A stretch of DNA of 64,000 bases from Candidatus Kapaibacterium sp. (GTDB lineage Bacteria; Bacteroidota; Ignavibacteria; Kapaibacteriales; UBA7675), in NCBI GenBank assembly GCA_028284775.1, contig JANQRB010000084.1:43634-107633 (forward strand). The letters are read 5' to 3'. Each line of letters opens with the position of its first letter. Positions within the stretch are counted from its first letter, which is position 1. Under the pieces are notes generated by a model that worked only from the letters and a program-made list of their open reading frames with translations, did not search any database and had not been told where the DNA came from. The position numbers and the translations under genes are program-made. Of this stretch, positions 8,807-16,413 are shown one piece after another.

Positions 8807-9643
8807 ATGGGTATACGCAAATTTAAACCGATCACTCCCGGCACGCGCTTCTACAGTGTAAGCACGTTCGAGGAGGTTACCAAAACGGAGCCGGAAAAAT
8901 CGCTCATCCGCCCCTTGAAGAAGTCAGGCGGTCGGAACAATACCGGGCGTATCACGAGTCGGCACCGGGGCGGCGGCCACAAACGGCGCTACCGCATTAT
9001 TGATTTTAAGCGCAACAAGTTAGGCATGCCGGCGACGGTAGAGGCTATCGAATATGATCCCAATCGTTCGGCGCGCATCGCCTTACTTAAATATGCCGAT
9101 GGCGAGCTGCGCTATATTCTGGCTCCTGAAAAAGTTAGTGTCGGCGACACGCTCGAGTCGGGACCTGAAGTCGAGATTAAGGATGGCAATGCCTTGCCGC
9201 TCAGCCGGATACCCTTGGGGTCCTTCATCCACAACATCGAGTTAAAGCCGGGTAAGGGTGGTCAAATGGTGCGCAGCGCCGGCACGGCTGCTCAGCTCGT
9301 TGCCCGCGACCACAAAAACGCGCAGGTAAAGCTGCCGTCCAGCGAGGTGCGGATAGTACCGGTCGTCTGTATGGCCACGCTCGGCGTTGTCGGCAACTCC
9401 GATCATGAAAATCTCTCGTATGGTAAGGCTGGCCGTAAGCGCTGGCTGGGTGTTCGTCCGCAAACACGCGGGATGGCCATGAACCCTGTCGACCACCCCA
9501 TGGGCGGCGGCGAAGGTCGTTCGAAGTCCGGCGGTGGACGCCAGCATCCGGTAACCCCCTGGGGCAAAGTGACCAAGGGCTTGAAGACGCGGAAGAAACG
9601 GAAGCTCTCCAATAAGTACATCGTGCGTAAGCGCGTCAAGTAA
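8807..9643 (+). CDS. rplB: 50S ribosomal protein L2
   Basis: This 278-residue protein is needed for subunit association and peptidyl transferase activity. It contains GGGHKRRYRIIDFKR near the N-terminus and the highly conserved loop AMNPVDHPMGGGEGRSKSGG, whose histidine lies close to the active centre. Length and order are normal. Confidence 0.98.
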   Translation: MGIRKFKPITPGTRFYSVSTFEEVTKTEPEKSLIRPLKKSGGRNNTGRITSRHRGGGHKRRYRIIDFKRNKLGMPATVEAIEYDPNRSARIALLKYADGELRYILAPEKVSVGDTLESGPEVEIKDGNALPLSRIPLGSFIHNIELKPGKGGQMVRSAGTAAQLVARDHKNAQVKLPSSEVRIVPVVCMATLGVVGNSDHENLSYGKAGRKRWLGVRPQTRGMAMNPVDHPMGGGEGRSKSGGGRQHPVTPWGKVTKGLKTRKKRKLSNKYIVRKRVK

Positions 9644-9669
9644 TTTCTTTCTTTACAGGTGACTACTGT

Positions 9670-9939
9670 ATGGCACGCTCGCTAAAAAAAGGGCCGTTTA
9701 TCAGCGTGAAGCTTTTGAAGAAGATTGAGGAAATGAACCGCCTTAATCAGAAGAAAGTCATTAAGACATGGTCCCGCGCTTCGATGATTTCGCCGGGCTT
9801 TGTGGGCCATACCTTCGCGGTGCATAATGGCAATAAGTTTATTCCGGTGTATATCACTGAAAATATGGTCGGGCACAAGCTGGGTGAATTTTCGCCGACC
9901 CGAACATTCCGCGGTCATGCCGGACACAGGAAAAAATAA
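9670..9939 (+). CDS. rpsS: 30S ribosomal protein S19
   Basis: This 89-residue protein pairs with S13 in the head of the 30S subunit. It starts MARSLKKGPFI and includes SRASMISPGFVGHTFAVHNG and the C-terminal FSPTRTFRGHAGHRKK motif. The start follows CAGGTGA. It lies 26 bases after rplB. Confidence 0.97.
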   Translation: MARSLKKGPFISVKLLKKIEEMNRLNQKKVIKTWSRASMISPGFVGHTFAVHNGNKFIPVYITENMVGHKLGEFSPTRTFRGHAGHRKK

Positions 9940-9974
9940 TAACATTCTCTAGCCTTATCGGAGTGGAAACGACA

Positions 9975-10334
9975 ATGGAAGCACGAGCGACAAAACGCTT
10001 CTTACGCGGATCGCCCCGCAAAATGCGACTGGTAATCGATCAGATACGCGGCAAGTCGGCCTCGCAGGCAATGGCTATTCTGCAATTCAGCCCTAAGCGT
10101 GCGGCAATGGAGGCGGAGCGGGTACTGCGGTCGGCGGTCGCTAATCTCAGCGTGAAGAACGACGAAATGCCCTTCGATAACAACGACGTGCTTATAAGTG
10201 AAGCGTTTGTCAATCAGGGTCCCACCCTGAAGCGCATTCAGCCGGCACCGATGGGACGCGCATATCGCGTGCGCAAGCGTTCGAACCACCTGACAATTGT
10301 CGTTTCATCCATCGATCAAAATTCCGAGGAGTAA
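9975..10334 (+). CDS. rplV: 50S ribosomal protein L22
   Basis: This 119-residue protein lines the exit tunnel together with L4. The sequence EARATKRFLRGSPRKMRLVI and the C-terminal loop GPTLKRIQPAPMGRAYRVRKRSNH are diagnostic. The ATG at 9975 is preferred because CGGAG ends about 11 bases upstream; the in-frame GTG at 9963 overlaps that ribosome binding site. Confidence 0.95.
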   Translation: MEARATKRFLRGSPRKMRLVIDQIRGKSASQAMAILQFSPKRAAMEAERVLRSAVANLSVKNDEMPFDNNDVLISEAFVNQGPTLKRIQPAPMGRAYRVRKRSNHLTIVVSSIDQNSEE

Positions 10335-10340
10335 CATACT

Positions 10341-11006
10341 TTGGGTCAGAAAACGAATCCGATCGGCCTGCGTTTGGGCATTATACGTCCCTGGGATGCG
10401 AACTGGTTTGAGGAAAATAACTTCGCTGCAAAGCTTTCCGAAGACCTCATGGTTCGCAATTACCTGACCAATCGTCTGAAGAAGGCCGGAGTGTCGCGCG
10501 TTGTTATCGAACGTACCCCACGACAAATTCGCCTGACGATCAAGACCTCGCGACCCGGTGTGGTTATCGGCCGTTCGGGTAAAGAAATTGCCCAACTTGA
10601 AGAAGAATTAAAGCGTTTGACCGCCAAGGATGTCAAGATCCTGATCAGCGAAGTCAAACGGCCGGAACTGGATGCTCAGCTTGTGGCAGACACGATTGCC
10701 CAGCAGATCCAGGGACGTATCTCTTATCGCCGAGCGATGAAACAGGCGCTTTCAGCCACGATGCGCATGGGTGCCGAAGGAATTCGAATCATGTGCTCAG
10801 GTCGCCTTGGCGGCGCGGAAATGTCGCGGCGTGAACAATATAAAGACGGACGAATTCCGCTGCATACCTTGCGTGCGAATATCGATTACGCAACGTCGAC
10901 GGCGCATACGATTCAGGGCGCGGTCGGTGTTAAGGTCTGGATTTGCCTCGGCGAGATCATCGGAACGCCGACCTTGTTTCAAGAGCGTCCTCAACGATCG
11001 AAGTAA
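10341..11006 (+). CDS. rpsC: 30S ribosomal protein S3
   Basis: This 221-residue protein helps form the mRNA entry pore and helicase activity. It begins GQKTNPIGLRLGII after a TTG start preceded by GAGGAG. The KH-domain loop VIGRSGKEI and the C-terminal block MGAEGIRIMCSGRLGGAEMSR are intact. It is 6 bases after rplV and is one of the few genes in the window that clearly uses TTG. Confidence 0.97.
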   Translation: MGQKTNPIGLRLGIIRPWDANWFEENNFAAKLSEDLMVRNYLTNRLKKAGVSRVVIERTPRQIRLTIKTSRPGVVIGRSGKEIAQLEEELKRLTAKDVKILISEVKRPELDAQLVADTIAQQIQGRISYRRAMKQALSATMRMGAEGIRIMCSGRLGGAEMSRREQYKDGRIPLHTLRANIDYATSTAHTIQGAVGVKVWICLGEIIGTPTLFQERPQRSK

Positions 11007-11048
11007 GTTGAATTCTGCTAGCCCGCAAATGCGGAGGGAATAGTAATT

Positions 11049-11468
11049 ATGTTAATGCCCAAGCGAACACGGTATCGCAAAGTACAGCGCGGCAAGCGAC
11101 GCGGTAAAGCTTATCGCGGATCGACGGTCCACTTCGGGACATTTGGCCTGAAGGCGATGGAAGTTGCCTGGATAAGCAATCGTCAGATCGAGGCTGCGCG
11201 TATTGCCATCAACCGTTATCTCCGCAGGGACGGTAAAGTGTGGATCAGAATTTTTCCCGACAAATCGGTCACGAAGAAAGCCGCCGAGACGCGCATGGGA
11301 AGTGGTAAAGGGAATCCGGAATTCTGGGTTGCCGTCGTGAAGCCCGGCCGCGTAATGTTCGAAGTGGACGGTGTCTCGCGCGAAGCAGCCATGGAAGCCT
11401 TGCGGCTGGCGTCGCACAAGCTGCCGATCAAGACGAAATTTGTTACACGTATAGATTATCAGGACTAA
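11049..11468 (+). CDS. rplP: 50S ribosomal protein L16
   Basis: This 139-residue protein helps position aminoacyl-tRNA in the A site. The N-terminus MLMPKRTRYRKVQRG, the segment GRDGKVWIRIFPDKSVT-like stretch around residues 58-76, and MGSGKGNPEFWVAVVKPG identify it. AGGGAA lies just upstream of the start. Order rpsC-rplP-rpmC is conserved. Confidence 0.97.
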   Translation: MLMPKRTRYRKVQRGKRRGKAYRGSTVHFGTFGLKAMEVAWISNRQIEAARIAINRYLRRDGKVWIRIFPDKSVTKKAAETRMGSGKGNPEFWVAVVKPGRVMFEVDGVSREAAMEALRLASHKLPIKTKFVTRIDYQD

Positions 11469-11472
11469 GGCT

Positions 11473-11679
11473 ATGAAAGGTCGCAAAGCGTCCGACTTGC
11501 GCAACCTGGAGTCCGATGAATTGAATCGGCTGTTGCTCGATGCTGAGGAAACGCAGATGAACCTTCGTTTTCAGCAGGCAATTGGCGAGCTGGAAAATAG
11601 TTCCTATCTCACAACGATTCGCAGGGACATCGCGCGTATTAAAACTGTGTTGAGCGAGCGTGAACTCAGCAATTCCTAA
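11473..11679 (+). CDS. rpmC: 50S ribosomal protein L29
   Basis: This 68-residue two-helix protein sits near the tunnel exit beside L23. It has the expected N-terminal block (DLRNLESDELNRLLLDAEE) and the C-terminal RRDIARIKTVLSERE. It starts 4 bases after the rplP stop, which suggests coupled translation. Confidence 0.93.
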   Translation: MKGRKASDLRNLESDELNRLLLDAEETQMNLRFQQAIGELENSSYLTTIRRDIARIKTVLSERELSNS

Positions 11680-11705
11680 ACGCCTTTACCGCTGGTGAAA
11701 CTCTT

Positions 11706-12050
11706 ATGGCCAACGAAGAACAAGCAACCCAAGCAGATGCGCCCGACACGCTGGAGCACCAGGAGTCGGCCGCCGCTGTAGAAACCGCGGCCGATACATC
11801 GCGCAGTAGTCGCAAGACGCGCATCGGCAAAGTGGTGAGCAACAAAATGGAAAAGACCATTGCAGTGGCGGTTGAACGCCGGGTGGCGCACCCCATTTAT
11901 AAGAAGTATTTCAAAAAAACGACGAAGTTCCTTGCGCACGATCAGGAGAACTCCTGCAATATCGGTGACACGGTGCGCATTATGGAATCGCGTCCGTACA
12001 GTGCCCGCAAGCGCTGGCGTCTCGTTGAAATTCTGGAACGCGCTAAGTAA
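11706..12050 (+). CDS. rpsQ: 30S ribosomal protein S17 with acidic N-terminal extension
   Basis: S17 is an early-assembly OB-fold protein of the small subunit. The conserved core starts near residue 38 (KTRIGKVVSNKMEKTIAVAVERR) and runs to the end, including HPIYKKYFKKTTKFLAHD. Ahead of it are about 35 extra residues rich in Ala, Glu and Asp (EEQATQADAPDTLEHQESAAA...), so the protein is 114 residues instead of roughly 80-90. The ATG at 11706 follows GGTGAAA, and the only internal alternatives lack an obvious ribosome binding site, so the extension is probably real. Confidence 0.94.
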   Translation: MANEEQATQADAPDTLEHQESAAAVETAADTSRSSRKTRIGKVVSNKMEKTIAVAVERRVAHPIYKKYFKKTTKFLAHDQENSCNIGDTVRIMESRPYSARKRWRLVEILERAK

Positions 12051-12062
12051 GGGAGGCTGGCA

Positions 12063-12428
12063 ATGATTCAAGAAGAAAGCAACCTTGTTGTTGCCGATAA
12101 TTCAGGCGCACGGCGAGTGCGTTGTATACGCGTTCTGGGCGGCAACCGCAAATATGCCGGTGTCGGAGATCTTATCGTGGTAAGCGTCAAAGATGCGATT
12201 CCGAACGCCGGCGTCAAGAAAGGGGAAAAGTCGCGTGCCGTTATTGTCCGCACAAAGAAGGAAATTCGTCGCCGCGACGGCTCTTTCATTCGTTTCGACG
12301 AAAATGCCGTGGTGCTCCTGAATGCGCAGGGTGAACCTCGCGGCACACGTATTTTCGGCCCGGTAGCGCGTGAACTGCGAGATAAGAGCTACATGAAAAT
12401 TGTTTCACTCGCTCCGGAAGTACTCTAA
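12063..12428 (+). CDS. rplN: 50S ribosomal protein L14
   Basis: This 121-residue protein forms a bridge to the small subunit and is the docking site of the silencing factor RsfS. It begins MIQEESNLVVADNSGARRV and includes VKDAIPNAGVKKGEKSRAVIVRT and EPRGTRIFGPVARELR, all family signatures. GGGAGG precedes the start. Confidence 0.98.
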   Translation: MIQEESNLVVADNSGARRVRCIRVLGGNRKYAGVGDLIVVSVKDAIPNAGVKKGEKSRAVIVRTKKEIRRRDGSFIRFDENAVVLLNAQGEPRGTRIFGPVARELRDKSYMKIVSLAPEVL

Positions 12429-12443
12429 ACTGAGCCAGGAATT

Positions 12444-12791
12444 ATGAAGCGGAATACCAAGGAATCAGCGAAAAAGACGCCGAAATTGAAACTTCGCAAG
12501 AACGATCTTGTCGAGGTGATCGCCGGCGAATACAAAGGTGTGCAGGGAAAGGTCCTGACGATCGACGCCGTCAAACTTCGTGTGGTAGTGGAAGGTGTTA
12601 ATGTGCGCAAGCGGCACATGAAACCATCGGCAGACAATCCCGAAGGAGCGATTATCGAGCGTGAGATGTCGATCCATTTTTCCAACGTTATGCTCGTTGA
12701 CGGCGATGGCAAGCGGTCGCGACTCGGCGTCCGTCGCAATGAAGAGGGCAATGCAGTGCGTTTTGCGCGCAGCACCGGTCAAGATGTGTAA
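12444..12791 (+). CDS. rplX: 50S ribosomal protein L24
   Basis: This 115-residue assembly initiator of the large subunit has a KOW motif (KNDLVEVIAGEYKGVQGKVL) near the N-terminus and the conserved VNVRKRHMKPS segment. It has about 15 lysine-rich residues before the KOW motif. It sits between rplN and rplE as in other spc clusters. Confidence 0.95.
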   Translation: MKRNTKESAKKTPKLKLRKNDLVEVIAGEYKGVQGKVLTIDAVKLRVVVEGVNVRKRHMKPSADNPEGAIIEREMSIHFSNVMLVDGDGKRSRLGVRRNEEGNAVRFARSTGQDV

Positions 12792-12832
12792 TTTCAAACT
12801 CTGCGTGAACAGCAAAGCTTCAGGTAGGACTC

Positions 12833-13471
12833 ATGGCTAAACAGGCAGCTTCTACTCAATCTCGTGCAAAAGGCGAATTCGCACCCGTGGGTCCGCGTTT
12901 GAAGGACGGCGGCGAGGCCGCTCCACCGGCACGTCTCGGTCAGTTTTATCAGGAAAATGTTGTGCAGGCGCTGAAAAAACGCTTTGACTACAAGTCAGTG
13001 ATGCAGGTGCCCAAACTCAAGAAGATTTCTCTTAACATGGGCGTCGGTCAGGCGACACAGGACAAAAAACTGCTTGAAGCATCGATTAACGAATTGGAGC
13101 TGATCTCCGGTCAGCGACCGATTGTGACGCGTGCCAAGGCGTCGATTTCGAACTTTAAGCTGCGGCAGGGGATGCCGATCGGTTGCCGCGTAACGCTGCG
13201 CCGCGCCAGGATGTACGAATTTCTCGATCGCTTTATTAATATCGCGACGCCGCGTATTCGTGACTTCCGTGGTTTTTCCGACAAGTCCTTCGATGGCCGC
13301 GGCAGCTACACCGTTGGTATCAAAGAGCAAATCATCTTTCCGGAAATTGACGTCGACAAAGTCAACCGGATCTCAGGCCTCAATATCAGCTTTGTTACCG
13401 ATGCGCCGACAGATGAGGAGGCTCATGCCTTGCTCAAGGAGTTCGGCTTTCCTTTTCGCAAAAACGATTAA
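12833..13471 (+). CDS. rplE: 50S ribosomal protein L5 with N-terminal extension
   Basis: L5 binds 5S rRNA and the P-site tRNA. The core beginning RLGQFYQENVVQALKKRF near residue 34 matches the usual N-terminus, followed by VPKLKKISLNMGVGQA and GCRVTLRRARMYEFLDR. The first 30 or so residues (MAKQAASTQSRAKGEFAP...) are additional, giving 212 residues rather than about 180. A good AGGTAGGA ribosome binding site precedes the ATG at 12833, so the longer form is likely translated. Confidence 0.96.
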   Translation: MAKQAASTQSRAKGEFAPVGPRLKDGGEAAPPARLGQFYQENVVQALKKRFDYKSVMQVPKLKKISLNMGVGQATQDKKLLEASINELELISGQRPIVTRAKASISNFKLRQGMPIGCRVTLRRARMYEFLDRFINIATPRIRDFRGFSDKSFDGRGSYTVGIKEQIIFPEIDVDKVNRISGLNISFVTDAPTDEEAHALLKEFGFPFRKND

Positions 13472-13489
13472 TTGCAATAGAGGCGGTTT

Positions 13490-13759
13490 ATGTCGAAGAA
13501 GAGTATCATGGCACGCAATAGCAAGCGCCAAAAGCTTGTTGACAAGTACGCGGCCAAGCGGGAAGAACTTAAAGCCATGGGCGATAGCGAAGGGCTGCAA
13601 AAGCTGCCGCGCAACAGTTCGCCCACTCGCGTGCGCCTGCGTTGCAGCGTGACGGGCCGTCCCCGGGCTGTATACCGCAAATTCGGACTGTGCCGAAATG
13701 TTTTCCGTCAATTGGCATTGGAAGGTAAGATTCCGGGCATTCGGAAAGCTAGTTGGTGA
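13490..13759 (+). CDS. rpsN: 30S ribosomal protein S14, zinc-free type
   Basis: This 89-residue protein belongs to the long, cysteine-poor class of S14. It includes LPRNSSPTRVRLRCSVTGRPR and the C-terminal FGLCRNVFRQLALEGKIPGIRKASW. The paired CxxC motifs of the short zinc-binding form are absent; only isolated cysteines are present. The reading frame could also start at the internal ATG (MARNSKRQK) at 13508, but AGAGGC lies upstream of the first start. Confidence 0.95.
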   Translation: MSKKSIMARNSKRQKLVDKYAAKREELKAMGDSEGLQKLPRNSSPTRVRLRCSVTGRPRAVYRKFGLCRNVFRQLALEGKIPGIRKASW

Positions 13760-13796
13760 GAAGTAGTCATTCACATCTCAATCTGGAATCGTTCGT

Positions 13797-14192
13797 ATGA
13801 ATCTGAGTGATCCAATCGCTGATTTTTTGACGCGCATCCGCAATGCTGCCACTGCGAAGCACAAGCGGACTTCCGCGCCCAGTTCCAATATGAATTTGGC
13901 GATCGCGGCCATCCTGAAAGAGCAGGGCTATATTGCCGACTTCGAGCGTATTGATAAGACGCCGCAGGATGAGCTGGTCGTATCGATGCGTTATTCGGAA
14001 GGCCAGCCGGCGTTTACGGAAATCAAGCGTGTGTCGCGTCCCGGTATCCGGCGTTATGCATCGGTCAAAGAATTACCGCGGGTTCGCAATGGCCTGGGCA
14101 TCGCGGTCGTTTCGACGCCGCGCGGTGTCGTGACCGACAAAGAAGCTCGCCGGCTCAATGTCGGCGGCGAAGTTATTTGTACTGTCTGGTAA
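13797..14192 (+). CDS. rpsH: 30S ribosomal protein S8
   Basis: This 131-residue protein binds helix 21 of 16S rRNA. It begins MNLSDPIADFLTRIRNA and contains IKRVSRPGIRRYASVKELPRVRNGLGIAVVSTPRGV, both diagnostic. In E. coli S8 represses the spc operon at rplE; no similar mRNA structure can be proven here. Confidence 0.97.
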   Translation: MNLSDPIADFLTRIRNAATAKHKRTSAPSSNMNLAIAAILKEQGYIADFERIDKTPQDELVVSMRYSEGQPAFTEIKRVSRPGIRRYASVKELPRVRNGLGIAVVSTPRGVVTDKEARRLNVGGEVICTVW

Positions 14193-14225
14193 GAATAGTG
14201 TATCGCTTTAACGCAGGAGTGCGCT

Positions 14226-14768
14226 GTGTCTCGTATCGGTAAAAAAATTATTGAAATCCCTAAGAATGCCAAGGTGAGCATCGGTGCTGACCATGTTATG
14301 CAGGCACAGGGACCCAAGGGTAAACTGCAGGTTGCACTGCCGCCGGAAATCTCCTTCTCCGTGGAAGATACCGTGCTGAGCTTTCAGCGCGGCAGCGAAG
14401 AAAAACACATTCGCGCCAAACACGGTCTTGCCAGAGCGCTTGCCGCATCGGCTATTGAAGGCGTAACGGAAGGGTTTTCCAAGACACTGCAGATCGAGGG
14501 CGTCGGTTATCGCTCCGAACTGCGTGGTAAAAAGCTGTTGATGTTTTTGGGATATTCGCATCCGATTTTGTTCATCCCGCCGGAAGGCATCAGCTTCGAA
14601 GTACCGCAGCCGACCGTGATTAAGATCAGCGGTATCGATAAACAGCTTGTGGGGCAGATTGCAGCGAAAGTGAGAAAAATCAGGCCGCCCGAGCCCTATA
14701 AAGGTAAAGGTATTCGTTATCAGGGCGAACAAATTCGCCGGAAAGCTGGTAAATCCGGCGCCAAGTAA
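14226..14768 (+). CDS. rplF: 50S ribosomal protein L6
   Basis: This 180-residue protein lies beside the sarcin-ricin loop and factor-binding site. It begins SRIGKKIIEIPKNA after a GTG start with AGGAG upstream, and carries the C-terminal signature PPEPYKGKGIRYQGEQIRRKAGK (IRPPEPYKGKGIRY). Length is normal. Confidence 0.97.
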   Translation: MSRIGKKIIEIPKNAKVSIGADHVMQAQGPKGKLQVALPPEISFSVEDTVLSFQRGSEEKHIRAKHGLARALAASAIEGVTEGFSKTLQIEGVGYRSELRGKKLLMFLGYSHPILFIPPEGISFEVPQPTVIKISGIDKQLVGQIAAKVRKIRPPEPYKGKGIRYQGEQIRRKAGKSGAK

Positions 14769-14795
14769 GACGAAATTTTCTTCTGGTGGAGCACC

Positions 14796-15164
14796 GTGAA
14801 AAAAGAAATCAAACATGTAAGAAGATTGCGTCGCAAGCGCAGCATCCGCAACAAAATTGTGGGCAGCGGCAATCGTCCGCGTCTGACGGTGTATCGCAGC
14901 GCCGGACATATCTATGCCCAAATAATTGACGATGAGAAACGTCAAACAGTGATTTCCGCTGCCAGTACGGAAAAGGAGCTGAGCGAGCGCTTCGCAGCGG
15001 CGAAGAATAAGACGGAAAAAAGCAGCCTTCTGGGTAAGGTGCTTGCCGAACGCGCGCTCGCGAAGGATATTGCTTCGGTCGTCTTTGACCGCAATGGCTA
15101 TGGTTATCATGGCCGTATCAAAGCTCTGGCCGAGGCAGCGCGTGAAGGTGGCCTCGTTTTCTAA
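14796..15164 (+). CDS. rplR: 50S ribosomal protein L18
   Basis: This 122-residue protein binds 5S rRNA with L5. It contains RPRLTVYRSAGHIYAQIIDD and the C-terminal block FDRNGYGYHGRIKALAEAAREGGL. Translation starts at GTG behind TGGTGGAG. It lies between rplF and rpsE as usual. Confidence 0.96.
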   Translation: MKKEIKHVRRLRRKRSIRNKIVGSGNRPRLTVYRSAGHIYAQIIDDEKRQTVISAASTEKELSERFAAAKNKTEKSSLLGKVLAERALAKDIASVVFDRNGYGYHGRIKALAEAAREGGLVF

Positions 15165-15193
15165 TTTCAACTCTCAAATTCTGGGATTGTTCT

Positions 15194-15697
15194 GTGGCTA
15201 AATTGAAACCATCCGAGCTTGAATTAAAAGATAAGCTTGTGAATATCGCTCGTACGGCCAAAGTTGTCAAAGGTGGACGTCGCTTCAGCTTCAGCGCCAT
15301 CGTAGTCGTTGGTGACGGACAAGGGCACGTCGGCTATGGACTCGGTAAAGCCAATGAGGTAGCCAATGCCATCAGCAAAGCAACGGATGCGGCTCGCAAG
15401 AGTGTTATTGCAGTTTCGCTGCAGGACAACACGATTCCGCACGACGTGATCGGCAAGTATGGCGCCGGCAGAGTGATGCTCAAGCCGGCAACGGCCGGTA
15501 CCGGAGTTATTGCCGCCGGTGGGGTGCGCGCCGTTCTCGAAATGGCGGGTGTGCAGGACGTGCTCACCAAGAGTCTCGGCTCGTCTAATTCCCACAATTC
15601 GGTAAAGGCTACCTTTCGGGCTCTGCAACAATTGGAAGATATCCATGCCGTCGCGCGCAGGCGCGGAATTTCGGTAGAAAAGGTAATGCACGGCTAA
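15194..15697 (+). CDS. rpsE: 30S ribosomal protein S5
   Basis: This 167-residue protein acts in decoding fidelity and mRNA unwinding together with S3 and S4. It contains the double-stranded RNA-binding-like N-domain with VVKGGRRFSFSAIVVVGDGQG and the segment GVIAAGGVRAVLEMAGVQDVLTKSLGS. It starts at GTG. Its usual structural partner S4 is not encoded in this cluster. Confidence 0.97.
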   Translation: MAKLKPSELELKDKLVNIARTAKVVKGGRRFSFSAIVVVGDGQGHVGYGLGKANEVANAISKATDAARKSVIAVSLQDNTIPHDVIGKYGAGRVMLKPATAGTGVIAAGGVRAVLEMAGVQDVLTKSLGSSNSHNSVKATFRALQQLEDIHAVARRRGISVEKVMHG

Positions 15698-15755
15698 GAA
15701 CCGGACGGTTCGTATTGTCCTTTTTCTTTGTCAATGAATCTCATACGTGGCGAAA

Positions 15756-15941
15756 ATGGCAAAACTTAAAATACGACAAGTGCGCAGCATCATCGATTCC
15801 AAAGTGAAGCAGAAGCGTACTATCAAAGCCCTGGGGCTCGGAAGGCCCAACAACGTGGTGATTCAGCCGAAGAATCCCAATATTCTCGGTATGATCAATG
15901 TCGTGCAGCATCTTGTAACTGTTGAAGAATTACCTGAGTAG
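15756..15941 (+). CDS. rpmD: 50S ribosomal protein L30
   Basis: This 61-residue protein carries the bacterial L30 signature KLKIRQVRSIID followed by KALGLGRPNNVVIQ. I chose the ATG at 15756 because homology starts there; an in-frame GTG at 15747 would add three residues, and neither has a clear ribosome binding site. It lies between rpsE and rplO. Confidence 0.92.
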   Translation: MAKLKIRQVRSIIDSKVKQKRTIKALGLGRPNNVVIQPKNPNILGMINVVQHLVTVEELPE

Positions 15942-15951
15942 GAATACAACA

Positions 15952-16413
15952 ATGAAACACATTGGCAATTTGCGATACGCTGCGGGCTCGCGGACACGGA
16001 AAAAACGTCTCGGCAGAGGCCAGGGATCGGGGCGCGGCGGCACGTCCACGCGCGGACATAAAGGTCATGCTTCGCGATCGGGTTTCAATCAGATACGCAA
16101 CTTTGAAGGCGGGCAAATGCCGCTGAATCGTCGTATTCCGAAGTTTGGCTTTTTCAACCCCTTTCGGGTAGAATATCAGGTTGTCAATGTGTCGCGTCTG
16201 CAGGAACTTGCCGACGGAGGTAAGCTGGAGGGCAATGAGGTCAACGCCGAAAGTCTGTATGCAATCGGCGCCGTTGCCAAACGCAGTATGCCCATCAAGA
16301 TATTGGGTGAAGGCGAGCTGACCGTAGCGCTCAAAGTATCGGCGCACAAGTTTTCCGGGTCCGCCAAAGCTAAAATAGAGTCAGCCGGAGGTTCGGTAAG
16401 CGTCAATGAATAA
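15952..16413 (+). CDS. rplO: 50S ribosomal protein L15
   Basis: This 153-residue late-assembly protein begins MKHIGNLRYAAGSRTRKKRLGRGQGSGRGGT-like sequence rich in Gly and Arg, then RNFEGGQMPLNRRIPKFGFF, the family signature. The ATG at 15952 follows TAGGA by nine bases; the open frame extends further upstream into rpmD but has no ribosome binding site there. Its last eight bases overlap the start of secY, so the two are probably translationally coupled. Confidence 0.95.
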   Translation: MKHIGNLRYAAGSRTRKKRLGRGQGSGRGGTSTRGHKGHASRSGFNQIRNFEGGQMPLNRRIPKFGFFNPFRVEYQVVNVSRLQELADGGKLEGNEVNAESLYAIGAVAKRSMPIKILGEGELTVALKVSAHKFSGSAKAKIESAGGSVSVNE

